Origin: Actinomyces dentalis DSM 19115
Lineage (GTDB): Bacteria; Actinomycetota; Actinomycetes; Actinomycetales; Actinomycetaceae
Length of the DNA stretch: 64,000 nt
Direction of reading: 5' to 3'
Assembly (NCBI RefSeq): GCF_000429225.1
Contig: NZ_AUBL01000001.1
Span: 119,677 to 183,676, forward strand
The position numbers and the translations under genes are program-made. Position 1 is the stretch's first letter. Each line of letters begins with the position of its first letter. Below the pieces are notes generated by a model. It had not been told where the DNA came from. It saw nothing but the letters and a program-made list of their open reading frames with translations, and made no database searches. This document shows positions 10,942 through 20,843 of the stretch, in pieces.

Positions 10942-12104
10942 GCCCCGCGCCGGCCGACCCCCCGGCCCGCGCCTCCACCGCCGGGCCGGTCCTCGTCATC
11001 GGCACGGGGTTGCTGGGCACGTCCCTGGCCCTGGCGCTCACGGCCGCCGGCGTCGAGGTCCAGCTGTCCGACACCTCGCCGACGTCCCTGGCCCTGGCCC
11101 GCGACATGGGCGCCGGCGCCATCCGCGCGGGCGGCGACGCCCCGCCGGGGCTCGTCGTCGTGGCCACGCCCCCCGACGTCGCCGCCGACGTCGTGCTGCG
11201 CTCCCTGGACGAGCACCCCGGGGCGGTCGTCACCGACGTCGCCTCCGTCAAGGACCGCGTCGGCGCCGAGGTGCGCGGGCGCGGGGGGGCGGGCGCACGC
11301 CGCTACGTCGGCTCCCACCCCATGGCCGGCCGGGAGCGCAGCGGGGCGTCGGCCGCCGACTCCGACCTGTTCGCCGGCCGCCCCTGGGTGATCGTGGCCG
11401 ACGGCGCCGATCCGGCCGCCGAGGCGGCGGTGCGCGACCTGGCCGTGGATGTGGGCGCCACCCCGGTGCGCATGGGCGCGGCCGAGCACGACGCCGCCGT
11501 CGCCGCCGTCAGCCACGTGCCCCAGCTCGTGTCCTCCCTCCTGGCGGCGCGCCTGGAGGACCTGCCCGAGTCGGCCCTGGCCCTGGCCGGGCAGGGGCTG
11601 CGCGACACCACCCGCATCGCCGCCTCCGACCCGCGCCTGTGGGCGGCGATCGTCGTGGGCAACGCCGGCCCCGTGGCCGGGGTGCTGCGGCGGGTGCGCG
11701 AGGACCTCGACGCCCTCATCGCCGGCGTCGAGGCCGCCGTCGTCGACCCCGGCAGCCGGGAGTACGCGGCGCCCGGCGGGGCGGAGCAGATCGCGCCCGG
11801 CGCCGTCGGGGCGATCGCCGACGTCATGGGCCGGGGCAACGCGGGCCGGGCCCGCATCCCCGGCAAGCACGGCGGGGCGCCGCGCCGTTACGCCGAGGTG
11901 CAGGTCCTGGTGCCGGACTCGCCCGGCGAGCTCGGGCGCCTGTTCTCCGACGTGGGGGCCGCGGGCGTCAACGTGGAGGACTTCTCCATGGAGCACTCGC
12001 CCGGGCAGAGCGCCGGCCTGGCCATGGTCTCGGTCCTGCCCGCCGCCGCCGCGCACCTGGAGGCGGCCCTGGACGCGCGCGGCTGGCGGGTCGTGGTCGG
12101 CTGA
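10938..12104 (+). CDS. tyrA: Prephenate dehydrogenase with C-terminal ACT domain
   Basis: A 388-residue enzyme: N-terminal Rossmann domain (GTGLLG, residues 22-27), GSHPMAGRERSG substrate region, dimerisation domain, and a C-terminal ACT domain (about residues 315-385) for allosteric control by aromatic amino acids. It makes 4-hydroxyphenylpyruvate for tyrosine synthesis. GTG 10938 overlaps the rluB stop. In many actinobacteria cmk-der follows immediately; here 2.9 kb of unrelated sequence separates them. Confidence 0.93.
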   Translation: MSPAPADPPARASTAGPVLVIGTGLLGTSLALALTAAGVEVQLSDTSPTSLALARDMGAGAIRAGGDAPPGLVVVATPPDVAADVVLRSLDEHPGAVVTDVASVKDRVGAEVRGRGGAGARRYVGSHPMAGRERSGASAADSDLFAGRPWVIVADGADPAAEAAVRDLAVDVGATPVRMGAAEHDAAVAAVSHVPQLVSSLLAARLEDLPESALALAGQGLRDTTRIAASDPRLWAAIVVGNAGPVAGVLRRVREDLDALIAGVEAAVVDPGSREYAAPGGAEQIAPGAVGAIADVMGRGNAGRARIPGKHGGAPRRYAEVQVLVPDSPGELGRLFSDVGAAGVNVEDFSMEHSPGQSAGLAMVSVLPAAAAHLEAALDARGWRVVVG

Positions 12105-12180
12105 GGGGCGGGGCGCGCCGCCGGGGCGTGCGCTACCCTGGGGCGGACGGCCTCGCCGGGGAATGGGGAGTTGAGGAACG

Positions 12181-12411
12181 ATGAACGGGTTGCCCGATCG
12201 AGCCGCGGCGCTGCGCGGCGCGCTCATTGCGATCGCCGGGCTCGCCGGGATCGCCGCCCTGGCCGGACTGGCCGCGTGCTCCTCGCCCGGGGCCGACAAC
12301 GGGGGCAGCACCTCGCACACGGTCACCTAGTCCCCGGAGGATGTCGCCTCCTACTGGACGGACGATCGCATGGCCTCCGCCGAGCCGGCGCACATGCCCG
12401 AGGAGCCCTGA
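12181..12411 (+). pseudogene. Decayed leader of a secreted lipoprotein or serine protease, in-frame TAG
   Basis: ATG 12181, preceded by GAGGAACG, opens a 49-codon frame with a short charged N-terminus, an Ala/Leu-rich hydrophobic helix and a lipobox LAACSS, then stops at TAG 12328. The same frame continues for 26 codons beyond the TAG as [20 protein letters not shown] and ends at TGA 12411. The segment [16 protein letters not shown] looks like the junction between leader and mature part of secreted trypsin-like proteases of actinobacteria. No catalytic domain follows. I read it as the 5' remnant of a lost exported protein; alternatively the 49-residue lipoprotein may still be made. It partly overlaps the 3' end of the reverse-strand gene. 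Confidence 0.5.
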
Positions 12412-14927
12412 GCCGCCCCCGGCGTCGGGTCCGGCAGGCCCCCGTCGGGCCGGTCGTCGAGCAGGCCGACGAGCACCCGGGCCGAGCGGACCGCCCGGTT
12501 GCCGCCGCCGCCCGCGGCCAGGCGCCGGATCGCGGGCATGCGCGTCTCGGCCCCCGCCGCGCCCCGGCGGCGGGCGTCGATCACGTCGGGAAGCAGCCCC
12601 GTGAGGGACTCCAGCACCGCCGAGGCGCTCGCCGTCATGGGGCTCGTGGCCGCCAGGTCCTCGGCGACCAGGCGCAGCGCGGGCCAGACCAGGGCCAGCG
12701 CGCCCGCCCGGGCGACGGCGACGAGGAGGGCGCCGGCGGCGGGCGCGTCGAGGGGCGCGTCGTCGTCGCGCCACGGCCCCCGCCAGGCCTCGACGAGGGC
12801 GTCGGGGCGGAGCCTGCCGTCCTCCCAGGCGCCCAGGAGCGCGGAGGCCAGCTCCTCGCGCTCCGCGGCGTCGGCGCCGGGCAGGACGTGGAGGGCGAGC
12901 AGGACCAGGGCCGGGTGGACCCGGCGGGCGGAGCCGATGAGCATGGCGCAGCTGCCGGGCGACTGGCGGTGACCGGTGAGGTGGCGGCGGAGCATCATGG
13001 CGGCGGGGCGCAGGGTGCGGGTGGGCAGGAGGCCCGCGCTGAGGGCCGGATGGCCCGAGAACCAGTCCGAGCCCCGGCGCCTCCAGGCCCGCCGCAGGCC
13101 GAGCAGGTCCAGGCAGGCGGGCTCGTCGCCCCGTACCCGGGGGACGCGCGGCGAGCCGGGGGCGCGGCCCTCCCGCAGCTCGAACGACCCTCCGCCCGGG
13201 TTCGCCAGGGCGCGCACGCGCAGGGCGGCGAGCAGCCCCGTCCCGGTGCCGGCGACGGGCAGGTCGGGCAGGCGCCCCAGGTCCTCCGCCTCGACGCGAT
13301 CGAGCCGGTCGAGGGCGGACAGGAGGTCGCACCGGCCCGGCGCGGCCCCCGCCCGCTCGTGGGCCCGCACCCGTTCGACGAAGGCGGGCCAGCTCAGGCG
13401 CCACGCCCCGTGGGTGGGGGTCGACAGCAGGCAGGGGACGCGCCCCACGGCGTTCAGCGCCTCGACGGCGCGGGCGGTGTCCAGGTCGTCCCACCACCCG
13501 CCCGGTCCCCGTCTGAAGGGGCGCCCCCGGGCGGCGCTGCGGGCCCATCTGAGCAGGGGGAGGCCCTGCAGGAAGCCGCCGGCGGGGGCCCGGGACAGGA
13601 CGGTGCGGGCCACGGATGCGGCGCCGAGGTCGAAGCCGACGGCGACGAGCTGGGCGTAGAGCCTCTCCGCGGCCTCCGACGGCCGGTCCGCCTCGATGAG
13701 CATCCGGTCGCTGCCCAGGAGGCCGGACAGCCAGGGCGGGTCGGCGGCGATGAGCGGGGCGGACCAGGCCAGCTCGGCGGGAGGGCGCGGCTCGGGCTCC
13801 CGCCACAGGCCCAGCGGGGCGGGCCCGGCGCCGCGGCCGGCGCGCTCCGGCGCGGCTCCGGATTCGGCCCACGCGGACAGCAGGCGGGAGGCGAGCCGGG
13901 CGGTGGTCACATCGGGCTCGGCGACGAGCTCGCGGACCTGCTCGACCAGCTCCTGGCCGGGGGAGTCCAGGCCGGTCAGGGCCCGCAGCACCATTCTGCG
14001 CGCGGTGCGCTCGGGGCGCGCCAGGACGGTCAGGGCCAGGGACGTCAGCGCCTCGTCGTCCGGCCCCGCCTCCAGCAGCCGCGGGCACAGCCGGATCACG
14101 ACCGAGGAGTGGGCCTGGGGCAGGGCGCCGATGAGCCTGTCGCGGTGGAGGGCCAGGCGGTCCTCGAGGTCGAGGGCCCGCAGCCAGGCCAGGGCGGCGC
14201 GCTGCACGCCGGGCCGGTCGCCGCGCTCGAAGACGCCCACCAGGGCGCCCGTCAGGGCGTCGTCGTCGACGTCCTCGGCCCGCCTGAGCCCGGCCATGGC
14301 GCAGCGCACGGTCTGCTCGGCCGCTGCGCGCCGCCGGTCCCGGGAAAGGTGTGGGGCCTGCGGGCCGTCGGGGTCGGCGGCGGGCTCGCCGAGCGCCCCC
14401 GGGGCCGCGCAGGCCGCGACGAAGCACTGCGCCCAGCGCGCCCCGGGGCGCGGCCGCGCCGAGGCGGCGCACCAGGCCCGCCAGTACTCCGGCGAGTCCG
14501 GCGGCTCCAGGTCGTGGGCCAGGACGAGGCGGTGCAGGAGGGGCCAGATCGTCGCGTTCCAGCCGCTGCGGGCGGTGACGCGCCCGACCAGCTCGGCGCA
14601 CCACTCCCTCCCGCGCCCCTCCATCCGCCTTCGCGCGTAGGCCCCGACCAGGTCCCCGTCGGCGCCCGTGAGGAACGCGTCGGCGAGCCGGCCCGCGACC
14701 TGCGCCGGGGTCGACGGCAGGTGGCAGGCCACGACGAGGGGCAGGGGCGACCACCACAGGTCCTCCTGGGGGCGCAGGACGGACAGGACCGCGCCCGGGG
14801 CCGCCGTCGTCAGGAGCGAGCCCGCGGCGTCGAGGCCCTCCAGGCGGGCGACGAGGGCGGCGACGTCGTGGTCGGCGCGGTAGGCGTCCAGGAGGGGGAG
14901 GGCGTCGGGGGCGGCGGCCGGGCTCAT
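12351..14927 (-). CDS. Large protein of unknown function, helical-repeat-like (possible DUF6493)
   Basis: The start ATG at 14927 gives an 858-residue protein beginning [18 protein letters not shown]; the frame is open further upstream but that part overlaps the leader of cmk-der and is not protein-like. The sequence is rich in Ala, Leu, Arg and Trp and consists of repeated amphipathic helices with no signal peptide or obvious catalytic motif. The helical pattern and length recall the actinobacterial DUF6493 family, but I cannot verify this. The last 20 codons run into the decayed leader at 12181-12411, so the original C-terminus may have been altered. It interrupts the tyrA-cmk synteny and is divergent from cmk-der. 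Confidence 0.7.
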   Translation of the reverse strand: MSPAAAPDALPLLDAYRADHDVAALVARLEGLDAAGSLLTTAAPGAVLSVLRPQEDLWWSPLPLVVACHLPSTPAQVAGRLADAFLTGADGDLVGAYARRRMEGRGREWCAELVGRVTARSGWNATIWPLLHRLVLAHDLEPPDSPEYWRAWCAASARPRPGARWAQCFVAACAAPGALGEPAADPDGPQAPHLSRDRRRAAAEQTVRCAMAGLRRAEDVDDDALTGALVGVFERGDRPGVQRAALAWLRALDLEDRLALHRDRLIGALPQAHSSVVIRLCPRLLEAGPDDEALTSLALTVLARPERTARRMVLRALTGLDSPGQELVEQVRELVAEPDVTTARLASRLLSAWAESGAAPERAGRGAGPAPLGLWREPEPRPPAELAWSAPLIAADPPWLSGLLGSDRMLIEADRPSEAAERLYAQLVAVGFDLGAASVARTVLSRAPAGGFLQGLPLLRWARSAARGRPFRRGPGGWWDDLDTARAVEALNAVGRVPCLLSTPTHGAWRLSWPAFVERVRAHERAGAAPGRCDLLSALDRLDRVEAEDLGRLPDLPVAGTGTGLLAALRVRALANPGGGSFELREGRAPGSPRVPRVRGDEPACLDLLGLRRAWRRRGSDWFSGHPALSAGLLPTRTLRPAAMMLRRHLTGHRQSPGSCAMLIGSARRVHPALVLLALHVLPGADAAEREELASALLGAWEDGRLRPDALVEAWRGPWRDDDAPLDAPAAGALLVAVARAGALALVWPALRLVAEDLAATSPMTASASAVLESLTGLLPDVIDARRRGAAGAETRMPAIRRLAAGGGGNRAVRSARVLVGLLDDRPDGGLPDPTPGAAQGSSGMCAGSAEAMRSSVQ

Positions 14928-15054
14928 GCGGTGCAGGCTAGCGGGGGCGCGCGACACGAATCCCGTGCGCGATCTCATGGGGCGCCCGCGCGATACCGGC
15001 GGGCGCGTGTGGGACCCTTGGGTCGATCGAGGGCCGGAAGGGCTGGAGGAAGCA

Positions 15055-17238
15055 ATGGGAATCGTCGTCGCCATCGACGGGCCGAGCGGCTCGGGCAAGT
15101 CCACCGTCTCGCGGCGCGTGGCCGCCGGGCTGGGCCTGGCCTACCTCGACACCGGCGCCATGTACCGCGCCGCCGCCTGGTGGTGCGAGCGCCGCGGCGT
15201 GGACCTGGGCGACGCCGCGGCCGTGGCCGGGGCCGTGCGGGCCATGCCCCTGGACATGGGTCTGGACCCGCGCTCGCCCGGCGTGGTCTGCGACGGCGTC
15301 GACATCGCCGCGGCCATCCGCGAGCCCCACATCGCCGCCGTCGTCTCGACGGTGGCCACGAACCTGGAGGTGCGCGCCGAGCTCGCCCGCCTCCAGCGCG
15401 AGATCATCCGCGCCGAGGCCGGCGACGACGCCGACTTCTCCGGCGGGGCCGGCATTGTGGCGGAGGGGCGCGACATCACCACCGTCATCGCCCCCGACGC
15501 CGACGTGCGCCTGCTGCTGACCGCCTCCGAGGCGGCGCGCCTGGCCCGCCGCGCCGCCGACCTGGAGGCGGCCGGCAAGAGCGTGGACGCCGCCGCCCTG
15601 CGCGACCAGGTGGTGCGCCGCGACCGCGACGACGCCACCGTCTCCCAGTTCCTCACCGCCCCCGAGGGCGTCACCCTGGTCGACACCAGCGACATGGGCC
15701 TGGAGGAGACCGTCGAGCGCGTCACCGCCCTGGTGCGGGCGGCGCAGGAGCGGGTCGCCGCGCCCGGCGGGGACGGGGACGAGGGGGACGAGGCCCAGGA
15801 CGAGCGGCGGGCCGAGGCCCTGCGCGCCGGCCTGGCCGACTACGAGCTCGACGAGGAGGACCTGGCCCTGCTCGCCGGCGGGCGGAGGGCCGCCCCCCGC
15901 GAGGAGCCGGAGGCCGGGGCGCCCGTCCTGGCCGTCGTCGGGCGGCCCAATGTCGGCAAGTCCACCCTGGTCAACCGGGTGCTGGGGCGCCGCGCCGCCG
16001 TCGTCCAGGACACGCCGGGGGTGACGCGCGACCGCGTCTCCTACCCGGCCGAGTGGGCCGGGCGCCGCTTCACCATCGTCGACACCGGCGGCTGGGAGGT
16101 CGACGTCGCCGGCCTCGACTCGGCCGTGGCCGCCCAGGCGGAGGCCGCCATCGGGCTGGCCGACGCGGTGCTGCTCGTCGTCGACGCCCGGGTGGGCGTG
16201 ACCGAGACCGACGCCCGGATCGTGCGCGTGCTGCGCCGCTCGGGCAAGCCGGTGGTGCTGGCCGCCAACAAGGTCGACTCCCCGGCCCAGGAGGGCGACG
16301 CCGCGGCCCTGTGGGGCCTGGGCCTGGGCGAGCCCCACCCGATCTCGGCCCTCCACGGGCGGGGGTCCGGCGACGTGCTCGACGCCGTCATGAAGGTCCT
16401 GCCCGAGGTGTCCGCCGTCGCCGGGCCCGCGCCGGCGGAGGGGTCCCTCCACCGGGTGGCGCTGGTGGGCCGGCCCAATGTCGGCAAGTCCTCGCTGCTC
16501 AACTCCATCGCCGGCTCGCAGCGGGTCGTCGTCGACGAGACCGCCGGCACCACCCGCGACCCCGTCGACGAGATCATCGAGCTCGACGGGCGCCGGTGGG
16601 TGTTCGTGGACACCGCCGGCATCCGCCGCCGGATCAGGCAGGTGCGGGGCGCCGACTACTACGCCGTGCTGCGCACCCAGGGGGCGATCGACAAGGCGGA
16701 GGTCGCCGTCGTGCTCCTGGACGCCTCCGAGCCGGTCACCGAGCAGGACGTGCGGATCATCCAGCAGGTGGTCGACGCCGGGCGGGCGCTGGTCCTGGTC
16801 AACAACAAGTGGGACCTGGTCGACGAGGACCGCCGCGCCGCGCTCGCCCGGGAGGCCGAGCGCGACCTGGCGCACGTCGCCTGGGCGCCGCGCATCAACC
16901 TGGCCGCCCGCACCGGCTGGCACACCAACCGGCTCACCCGCGCCCTGGACGCGGCCCTGGACGGGTGGACCACCCGCGTGCCCACCGGTCGCCTCAACGC
17001 CTTCCTCGGCGAGCTCCAGTCGGCCACGCCCCACCCGCTGCGCGGCGGCAGGCAGCCGCGCATCCTCTTCGCCACCCAGGCGCAGACGGCGCCCCCGCGG
17101 ATCGTCATCTTCACCACCGGGTTCCTCGACGCCGGCTACCGGCGCTTCATCGAGCGCCGCCTGCGCGAGGACTTCGGCTTCGCCGGCTCGCCCATCCAGA
17201 TCTCGGTGCGCGCGCGCGAGAAGCGCGAGCGGCGGTGA
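15055..17238 (+). CDS. cmk-der: Fused cytidylate kinase - GTPase Der
   Basis: A 727-residue fusion. Residues 1-230 are cytidylate kinase ([17 protein letters not shown]-loop; LDTGAMYRA), which phosphorylates CMP/dCMP. After an acidic linker rich in Glu and Asp come two tandem G domains, each with GRPNVGKS (P-loops near residues 300 and 475), DTAG-type G3 and NKxD G4 motifs, then the KH-like C-terminal domain of Der/EngA, the 50S ribosome assembly GTPase. Such cmk-der fusions are known in actinobacteria. GGAGGA at 15045-15050 supports ATG 15055; longer in-frame starts lack a ribosome-binding site. Confidence 0.93.
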   Translation: MGIVVAIDGPSGSGKSTVSRRVAAGLGLAYLDTGAMYRAAAWWCERRGVDLGDAAAVAGAVRAMPLDMGLDPRSPGVVCDGVDIAAAIREPHIAAVVSTVATNLEVRAELARLQREIIRAEAGDDADFSGGAGIVAEGRDITTVIAPDADVRLLLTASEAARLARRAADLEAAGKSVDAAALRDQVVRRDRDDATVSQFLTAPEGVTLVDTSDMGLEETVERVTALVRAAQERVAAPGGDGDEGDEAQDERRAEALRAGLADYELDEEDLALLAGGRRAAPREEPEAGAPVLAVVGRPNVGKSTLVNRVLGRRAAVVQDTPGVTRDRVSYPAEWAGRRFTIVDTGGWEVDVAGLDSAVAAQAEAAIGLADAVLLVVDARVGVTETDARIVRVLRRSGKPVVLAANKVDSPAQEGDAAALWGLGLGEPHPISALHGRGSGDVLDAVMKVLPEVSAVAGPAPAEGSLHRVALVGRPNVGKSSLLNSIAGSQRVVVDETAGTTRDPVDEIIELDGRRWVFVDTAGIRRRIRQVRGADYYAVLRTQGAIDKAEVAVVLLDASEPVTEQDVRIIQQVVDAGRALVLVNNKWDLVDEDRRAALAREAERDLAHVAWAPRINLAARTGWHTNRLTRALDAALDGWTTRVPTGRLNAFLGELQSATPHPLRGGRQPRILFATQAQTAPPRIVIFTTGFLDAGYRRFIERRLREDFGFAGSPIQISVRAREKRERR

Positions 17239-17316
17239 GGCGCCGCCGTTGCCGCGCGGTCAGCGGTTCCCGGCGGTCACGAGGCAGCGGAACCGGCGGA
17301 ACCGGGGCCCGTGCCC

Positions 17317-18951
17317 TCAGCGGGGGGCGTCATCAGGGGAGCCGGCCTCGAGGCCCTCGTCATCGGCGTCGGCCCACCGGGCACCGTGCGGCAGACCGTC
17401 CTCATCGACCTGCTCAGGTGGAAGACCCCTCGGTGGTGCCGACCTGCTGAAGGTCGCGCCTTGGAAGTTGGCGTCGTTGGTGAAGGTCGCGCGCTCGAAG
17501 TCGGCGTTGTTGGTGAAGGTCGCGCCCCGGAAGTTGGCGTTGTTGGTGAAGGTCGCGCCCCGGAAGTAGGCGTCGCGGTTGAAGGTCGCGCCCCGGAAGT
17601 AGGCGTCGCGGTTGAAGGTCGCGCCCCGGAAGTTGGCGTTGTTGGTGAAGGTCGCGCCCCGGAAGTCGGCGTAGCGGTTGAAGGTCGCGCCCCGGAAGTT
17701 GGCGTCGCGGTTGAAGGTCGCGCCCCCGAAGTCGGCGTCGTTGTTGAAGGTCGCGCCCCCGAAGTAGACGTCGTTGGTGAAGGTCGCGCCCCGGAAGTTG
17801 GCGTTGTTGGTGAAGGTCGCGCCCCCGAAGTAGACGTCGTTGGTGAAGGTCGCGTCCTGGAAGTTGGCGTCGCGGTTGAAGGTCGCGCCCCCGAAGTAGA
17901 CGTCGTTGGTGAAGGTCGCGCCCCAGAAGTCGGCGTCGCGGTTGAAGGTCGCGCCCCGGAAGTTGGCGTTGTTGGTGAAGGTCGCGCCCTGGAAGTTGGC
18001 GTTGTTGGTGAAGGTCGCGCCCTGGAAGTTGGCGTTGTTGTTGAAGGTCGCGCGCCAGAAGTTGGCGTTGTTGTTGAAGGTCGCGCCCTGGAAGTTGGCG
18101 TTGTTGTTGAAGGTCGCGCCCTGGAAGTCGGCGTTGTTGTTGAAGGTCGCGCCCCCGAAGTGGACGTCGTTGGTGAAGGTCGCGCCCCGGAAGTCGGCGT
18201 AGCGGTTGAAGGTCGCGCCCCGGAAGTCGGCGATCTCGGTGATAACGGCGTCGTAAAGGTCGATGGTGCAGTCGCACCAGAGCTGGTCGTCCTCGACCAG
18301 CTGGGTGACCGCCTCGCGGTGCTCCGTCTTCTCGCAGCACTTGCGCAGGTGCCTGACGAGCACCTCCAGCACCGTCGACTCGACGGCGCCGTCGTGGCTC
18401 ACGTAGACCTTCTCCTCGCTGGACTGCTCCGGTCCGTCCTGCTCGTTGACGATGGTCCTCCACTCACCGCGCTGCGTTCGCAGGTACCCGCACAGGATGC
18501 TCACCACGCGCTGGCGGTACTCCCCGCGGTAGGTGTCCGCCACGTCGGCGAGGGAGTAGACTCCGGCGATCCTCACCTGTGGTGACCCGCTTCCCAGCTG
18601 CTGCACTCCGCTGAGCAGCCTCTGCTCGGCGTCGGCGCGCTCGGCGCTGGCCCGCTCGCGGTACTTGATGACGAGATAGCCAGTGCCTCCAATGCCTCCG
18701 ATGGTGGTCAGGGACACCTTGACGAGGTCGAGCGAATCCGCCCCCGCGCCGGCGCCGCGCCAGTTCGTCAGCCACCGCTGCCAGGACCAGAGCGGGCCCT
18801 CACCCCACAGCCACCCCAGGACGGTGAACACGACGAGGGCGAGCACCACCCATACGAGGATGACGCCGAACAAGGGCCACGTACCGAACCGGCGTGTCAC
18901 GGCGCGCAGGAACCCGCGGCGAGGCTTCCTCGTACCGGTCGTCTCAGACAT
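17317..18951 (-). CDS. Membrane-anchored pentapeptide-repeat protein
   Basis: A 544-residue protein with a basic N-terminus, one transmembrane helix (about residues 27-48), a second possible one near residues 75-96, a helical region up to about residue 235, and then 24 tandem 11-residue units of the form ANFRGATFNRD (Pentapeptide_3-like pattern), closing with a hydrophilic Pro/Asp-rich tail. Pentapeptide-repeat domains form right-handed beta-helices; some mimic DNA and protect gyrase, but most membrane-linked ones have no known role. Each unit is encoded by a 33-bp repeat. ATG 18951 has GAGAGG just upstream, overlapping the stop of a 29-codon frame in front of it. Function unknown. Confidence 0.85.
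   Translation of the reverse strand: MSETTGTRKPRRGFLRAVTRRFGTWPLFGVILVWVVLALVVFTVLGWLWGEGPLWSWQRWLTNWRGAGAGADSLDLVKVSLTTIGGIGGTGYLVIKYRERASAERADAEQRLLSGVQQLGSGSPQVRIAGVYSLADVADTYRGEYRQRVVSILCGYLRTQRGEWRTIVNEQDGPEQSSEEKVYVSHDGAVESTVLEVLVRHLRKCCEKTEHREAVTQLVEDDQLWCDCTIDLYDAVITEIADFRGATFNRYADFRGATFTNDVHFGGATFNNNADFQGATFNNNANFQGATFNNNANFWRATFNNNANFQGATFTNNANFQGATFTNNANFRGATFNRDADFWGATFTNDVYFGGATFNRDANFQDATFTNDVYFGGATFTNNANFRGATFTNDVYFGGATFNNDADFGGATFNRDANFRGATFNRYADFRGATFTNNANFRGATFNRDAYFRGATFNRDAYFRGATFTNNANFRGATFTNNADFERATFTNDANFQGATFSRSAPPRGLPPEQVDEDGLPHGARWADADDEGLEAGSPDDAPR
17441..18232 (-). repeat. Tandem 33-bp repeat array, 24 units, inside the pentapeptide gene
   Basis: The unit is 33 bp long and begins near GAAGTTGGCGTTGTTGGTGA on the plus strand. 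Variation among units is mainly in three or four codons. The array encodes the beta-helix domain and, being in-frame, could expand or contract by recombination without a frameshift. Confidence 0.9.
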
Positions 18952-18963
18952 CTGGGCTTCCTC

Positions 18964-19053
18964 TCACTGCTCCGCCCTGGAGTCGTCGGACAACCCGGCC
19001 AGGGCGGCGCGCACGGCGTCGGCCGTGGTGAGGGCGGGCTCGGCGGGGACCAT
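18964..19053 (-). CDS. 29-residue leader-like ORF upstream of the pentapeptide gene
   Basis: ATG 19053 is preceded by AAGGAG at a suitable distance. The frame encodes MVPAEPALTTADAVRAALAG followed by nine residues and a TGA at 18964-18966. It ends 12 bp before the pentapeptide-repeat start, whose Shine-Dalgarno sequence abuts this stop, so translational coupling is plausible. It may be a genuine small protein, a leader peptide, or a relic of a longer gene. No homology can be named. Confidence 0.4.
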   Translation of the reverse strand: MVPAEPALTTADAVRAALAGLSDDSRAEQ

Positions 19054-19194
19054 GGGGCTCCTTGCGGGTCGCGGCCGCGCGGGCGCGGCACGGGGCTGAC
19101 CCCGTAGACTGTAGCCGTCGCCGGCCCGGTCGCCCCGGCGGGCGGCGGATTTCGGGTGCAGCGGAGCGCCGGGACAGTCGAGGAGGACGGTGCG

Positions 19195-20715
19195 ATGAAG
19201 GTCGTGATCGGCGAAGACGGGCCGGACCCCGCGGTGCAGGCCTACCTGGACGGCCTGAACCGCTCCGAGCTGCACGAGCTGGTGCTCACGCTGGCCGAGT
19301 GCTCCGAGACGGTGCGCCGCACCCTGGAGGCCGTCGCGGAGCTGGCCGGGGAGCGCCGGGGCGGGGCGGGCGAGGACCCGGTCCGCCGGGCCGCCGCCCT
19401 GCTGGCCGCGCCCAAGGGCTACGAGGACTACGAATCCTACGACTTCGAGTACGGGGAGTACACGGACAACGGCTACGCCGCCGACATCCTCGACTTCCTC
19501 GACGAGCTGGAGACCCTGATCGGCGACGGCGAGGCCGACGCCGCCGCCCCACCGCTGCGCATGATCATCACGCGCCTGCGCCCGGACCTGTACGAGGGCC
19601 GGGGCGACCGCGACGGGCTCATGGAGCGGGCCTGCGACCGGGCCGCGGAGCTGTACGCGCGCGCCTGCCGCGAGGGCCGGCCCGACGCCGGCGCACTGGC
19701 GGCCTGGCTGGCGCAGTTCCGGCTGGAGGTCCTGAGCTGCCCGGAACTGGCCCTGACCGATTTCCTTCCGGCGCTGGGGGAGGAGGGGCTCGCCGTCTAC
19801 CGGGAGGCCGTCGAGGCCGCGCCGCCGACCTCCGCGCGGCTCGTGCTCCAGGTGGAGCTGGCCGATGCGGACGGGGACGTCGACCGGGCCGTGGAGCTCC
19901 TGGCCGAGGAGACCACCGGCCCCTGGTACGCCTCGATCGTCGAGCGGCTGCTGGCGGCGGGGCGGCGGGACGAGGCGATGGCCTGGCTCGACCGCGCCGT
20001 CGCCGCCGAGAGCGTGGGGAGGAGTTTCTGGGACCGGCCGGAGGACACGGACATCGTCAGAAGGCGCCTGGACGCGCCGCGGGCGATCGACCTGTACATC
20101 GGGGCCGGACGGCCCGACGACGCCGTGGAGCTGGCGCACCGGCTGCTGCGGGAGGACCCCGGCACGGCCGCCTACGACCTGCTCCTGGACACCGCGGAGC
20201 GCCTAGGCCGCCGGGACCGGGAGCGCGAGGCGGCGCTGGCGTGGATCGACGGGCGCAACTGGCGCGACGCGGACATCCCCATCGCCCTGGCGCTGCACGA
20301 GGGCGACGTCGAGCGCGCCTGGCGGGCCGCCGACCGGTGGGGCGCCGACGACGCCTGGCAAAGGCTGGCCGACGCCGCGCCCCAGCCCCGGCCCGCGGAC
20401 GCGATGCGCCTGTACGAGGAGGCGGTGACGCGGACGCTGGGGCGGCGCTCCGGCAGGGAGACGTCGCAGAGGATCGCGCAGTTCGCCGTGCGGCTGCGCG
20501 ATATCGCCGCGGCCGCCGATGAGGCCGTCGCGGCCGAGACCGCCGACGCGGGCGCGGGCCCGGCGGATGAGGGCGGGGGCGCCGTCGGGGACGCCGGAGC
20601 GGGGCGGCGGGATGGCGCGTACACGAAGCACTTCCGGGTCTGGTTGGACAATCTGCGCGACAGCTGCCGGCACCGCCCCACCGTGCACGATGAACTGAGG
20701 CGGGCGGGGCTGTAG
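19195..20715 (+). CDS. Helical-repeat protein, paralogue of the SWIM-finger protein at 26384 (DUF6880-like)
   Basis: A 506-residue protein; ATG 19195 is chosen because AGGAGG lies at 19181-19186. It is acidic, almost entirely helical by composition, and has no signal peptide. Large blocks match the C-terminal two-thirds of the SWIM protein at 26384-28057: LYARACREGRP and DFLPALG are shared and the order of motifs is the same. It lacks the SWIM zinc-finger CxC...CxH. The paired family resembles DUF6880-type regions that follow SWIM domains, which I state from memory. Function unknown; a scaffold or nucleic-acid-associated role is only a guess. A weakly conserved, low-complexity stretch (about residues 440-475) precedes the C-terminal motif. 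Confidence 0.75.
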   Translation: MKVVIGEDGPDPAVQAYLDGLNRSELHELVLTLAECSETVRRTLEAVAELAGERRGGAGEDPVRRAAALLAAPKGYEDYESYDFEYGEYTDNGYAADILDFLDELETLIGDGEADAAAPPLRMIITRLRPDLYEGRGDRDGLMERACDRAAELYARACREGRPDAGALAAWLAQFRLEVLSCPELALTDFLPALGEEGLAVYREAVEAAPPTSARLVLQVELADADGDVDRAVELLAEETTGPWYASIVERLLAAGRRDEAMAWLDRAVAAESVGRSFWDRPEDTDIVRRRLDAPRAIDLYIGAGRPDDAVELAHRLLREDPGTAAYDLLLDTAERLGRRDREREAALAWIDGRNWRDADIPIALALHEGDVERAWRAADRWGADDAWQRLADAAPQPRPADAMRLYEEAVTRTLGRRSGRETSQRIAQFAVRLRDIAAAADEAVAAETADAGAGPADEGGGAVGDAGAGRRDGAYTKHFRVWLDNLRDSCRHRPTVHDELRRAGL

Positions 20716-20831
20716 GGCCTTCCGGCCACTTGCCGCCCCTTGCCGCCGTGCGGCGGTGGGCCGGGGGCGCGGCGGACGGTCCGCCGCCGTCGTCGTGGAG
20801 GAACCGCCTCCCCGCCGGGACCCCTCCCGTT

Positions 20832-20837
20832 TAGACT
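20832..20837 (+). promoter_or_regulatory. -10 box (TAGACT) implying a leaderless pgi transcript
   Basis: TAGACT ends 6 bp before the pgi ATG (20844). Transcription normally begins 6-8 bp downstream of such a box, so the mRNA would start at or next to the ATG. There is no Shine-Dalgarno sequence in the few bases between. Confidence 0.45.
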
Positions 20838-20843
20838 GGCGTC

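Noticed and set aside
12171..17450. 1759-codon plus-strand frame across several genes
   Set aside because: Arg/Gly/Pro-rich antisense-type translation; interrupted real genes on both strands explain it better.
17441..18232. Regular 33-bp repeats resembling a CRISPR array
   Set aside because: No unique spacers; units are contiguous, in-frame and encode pentapeptide repeats; no cas genes nearby.
17311..18585. Long plus-strand frame full of EVGVVGEGRAP repeats
   Set aside because: It is the antisense shadow of the 33-bp repeat array; the minus-strand frame has the membrane helix, proper start and known repeat type.
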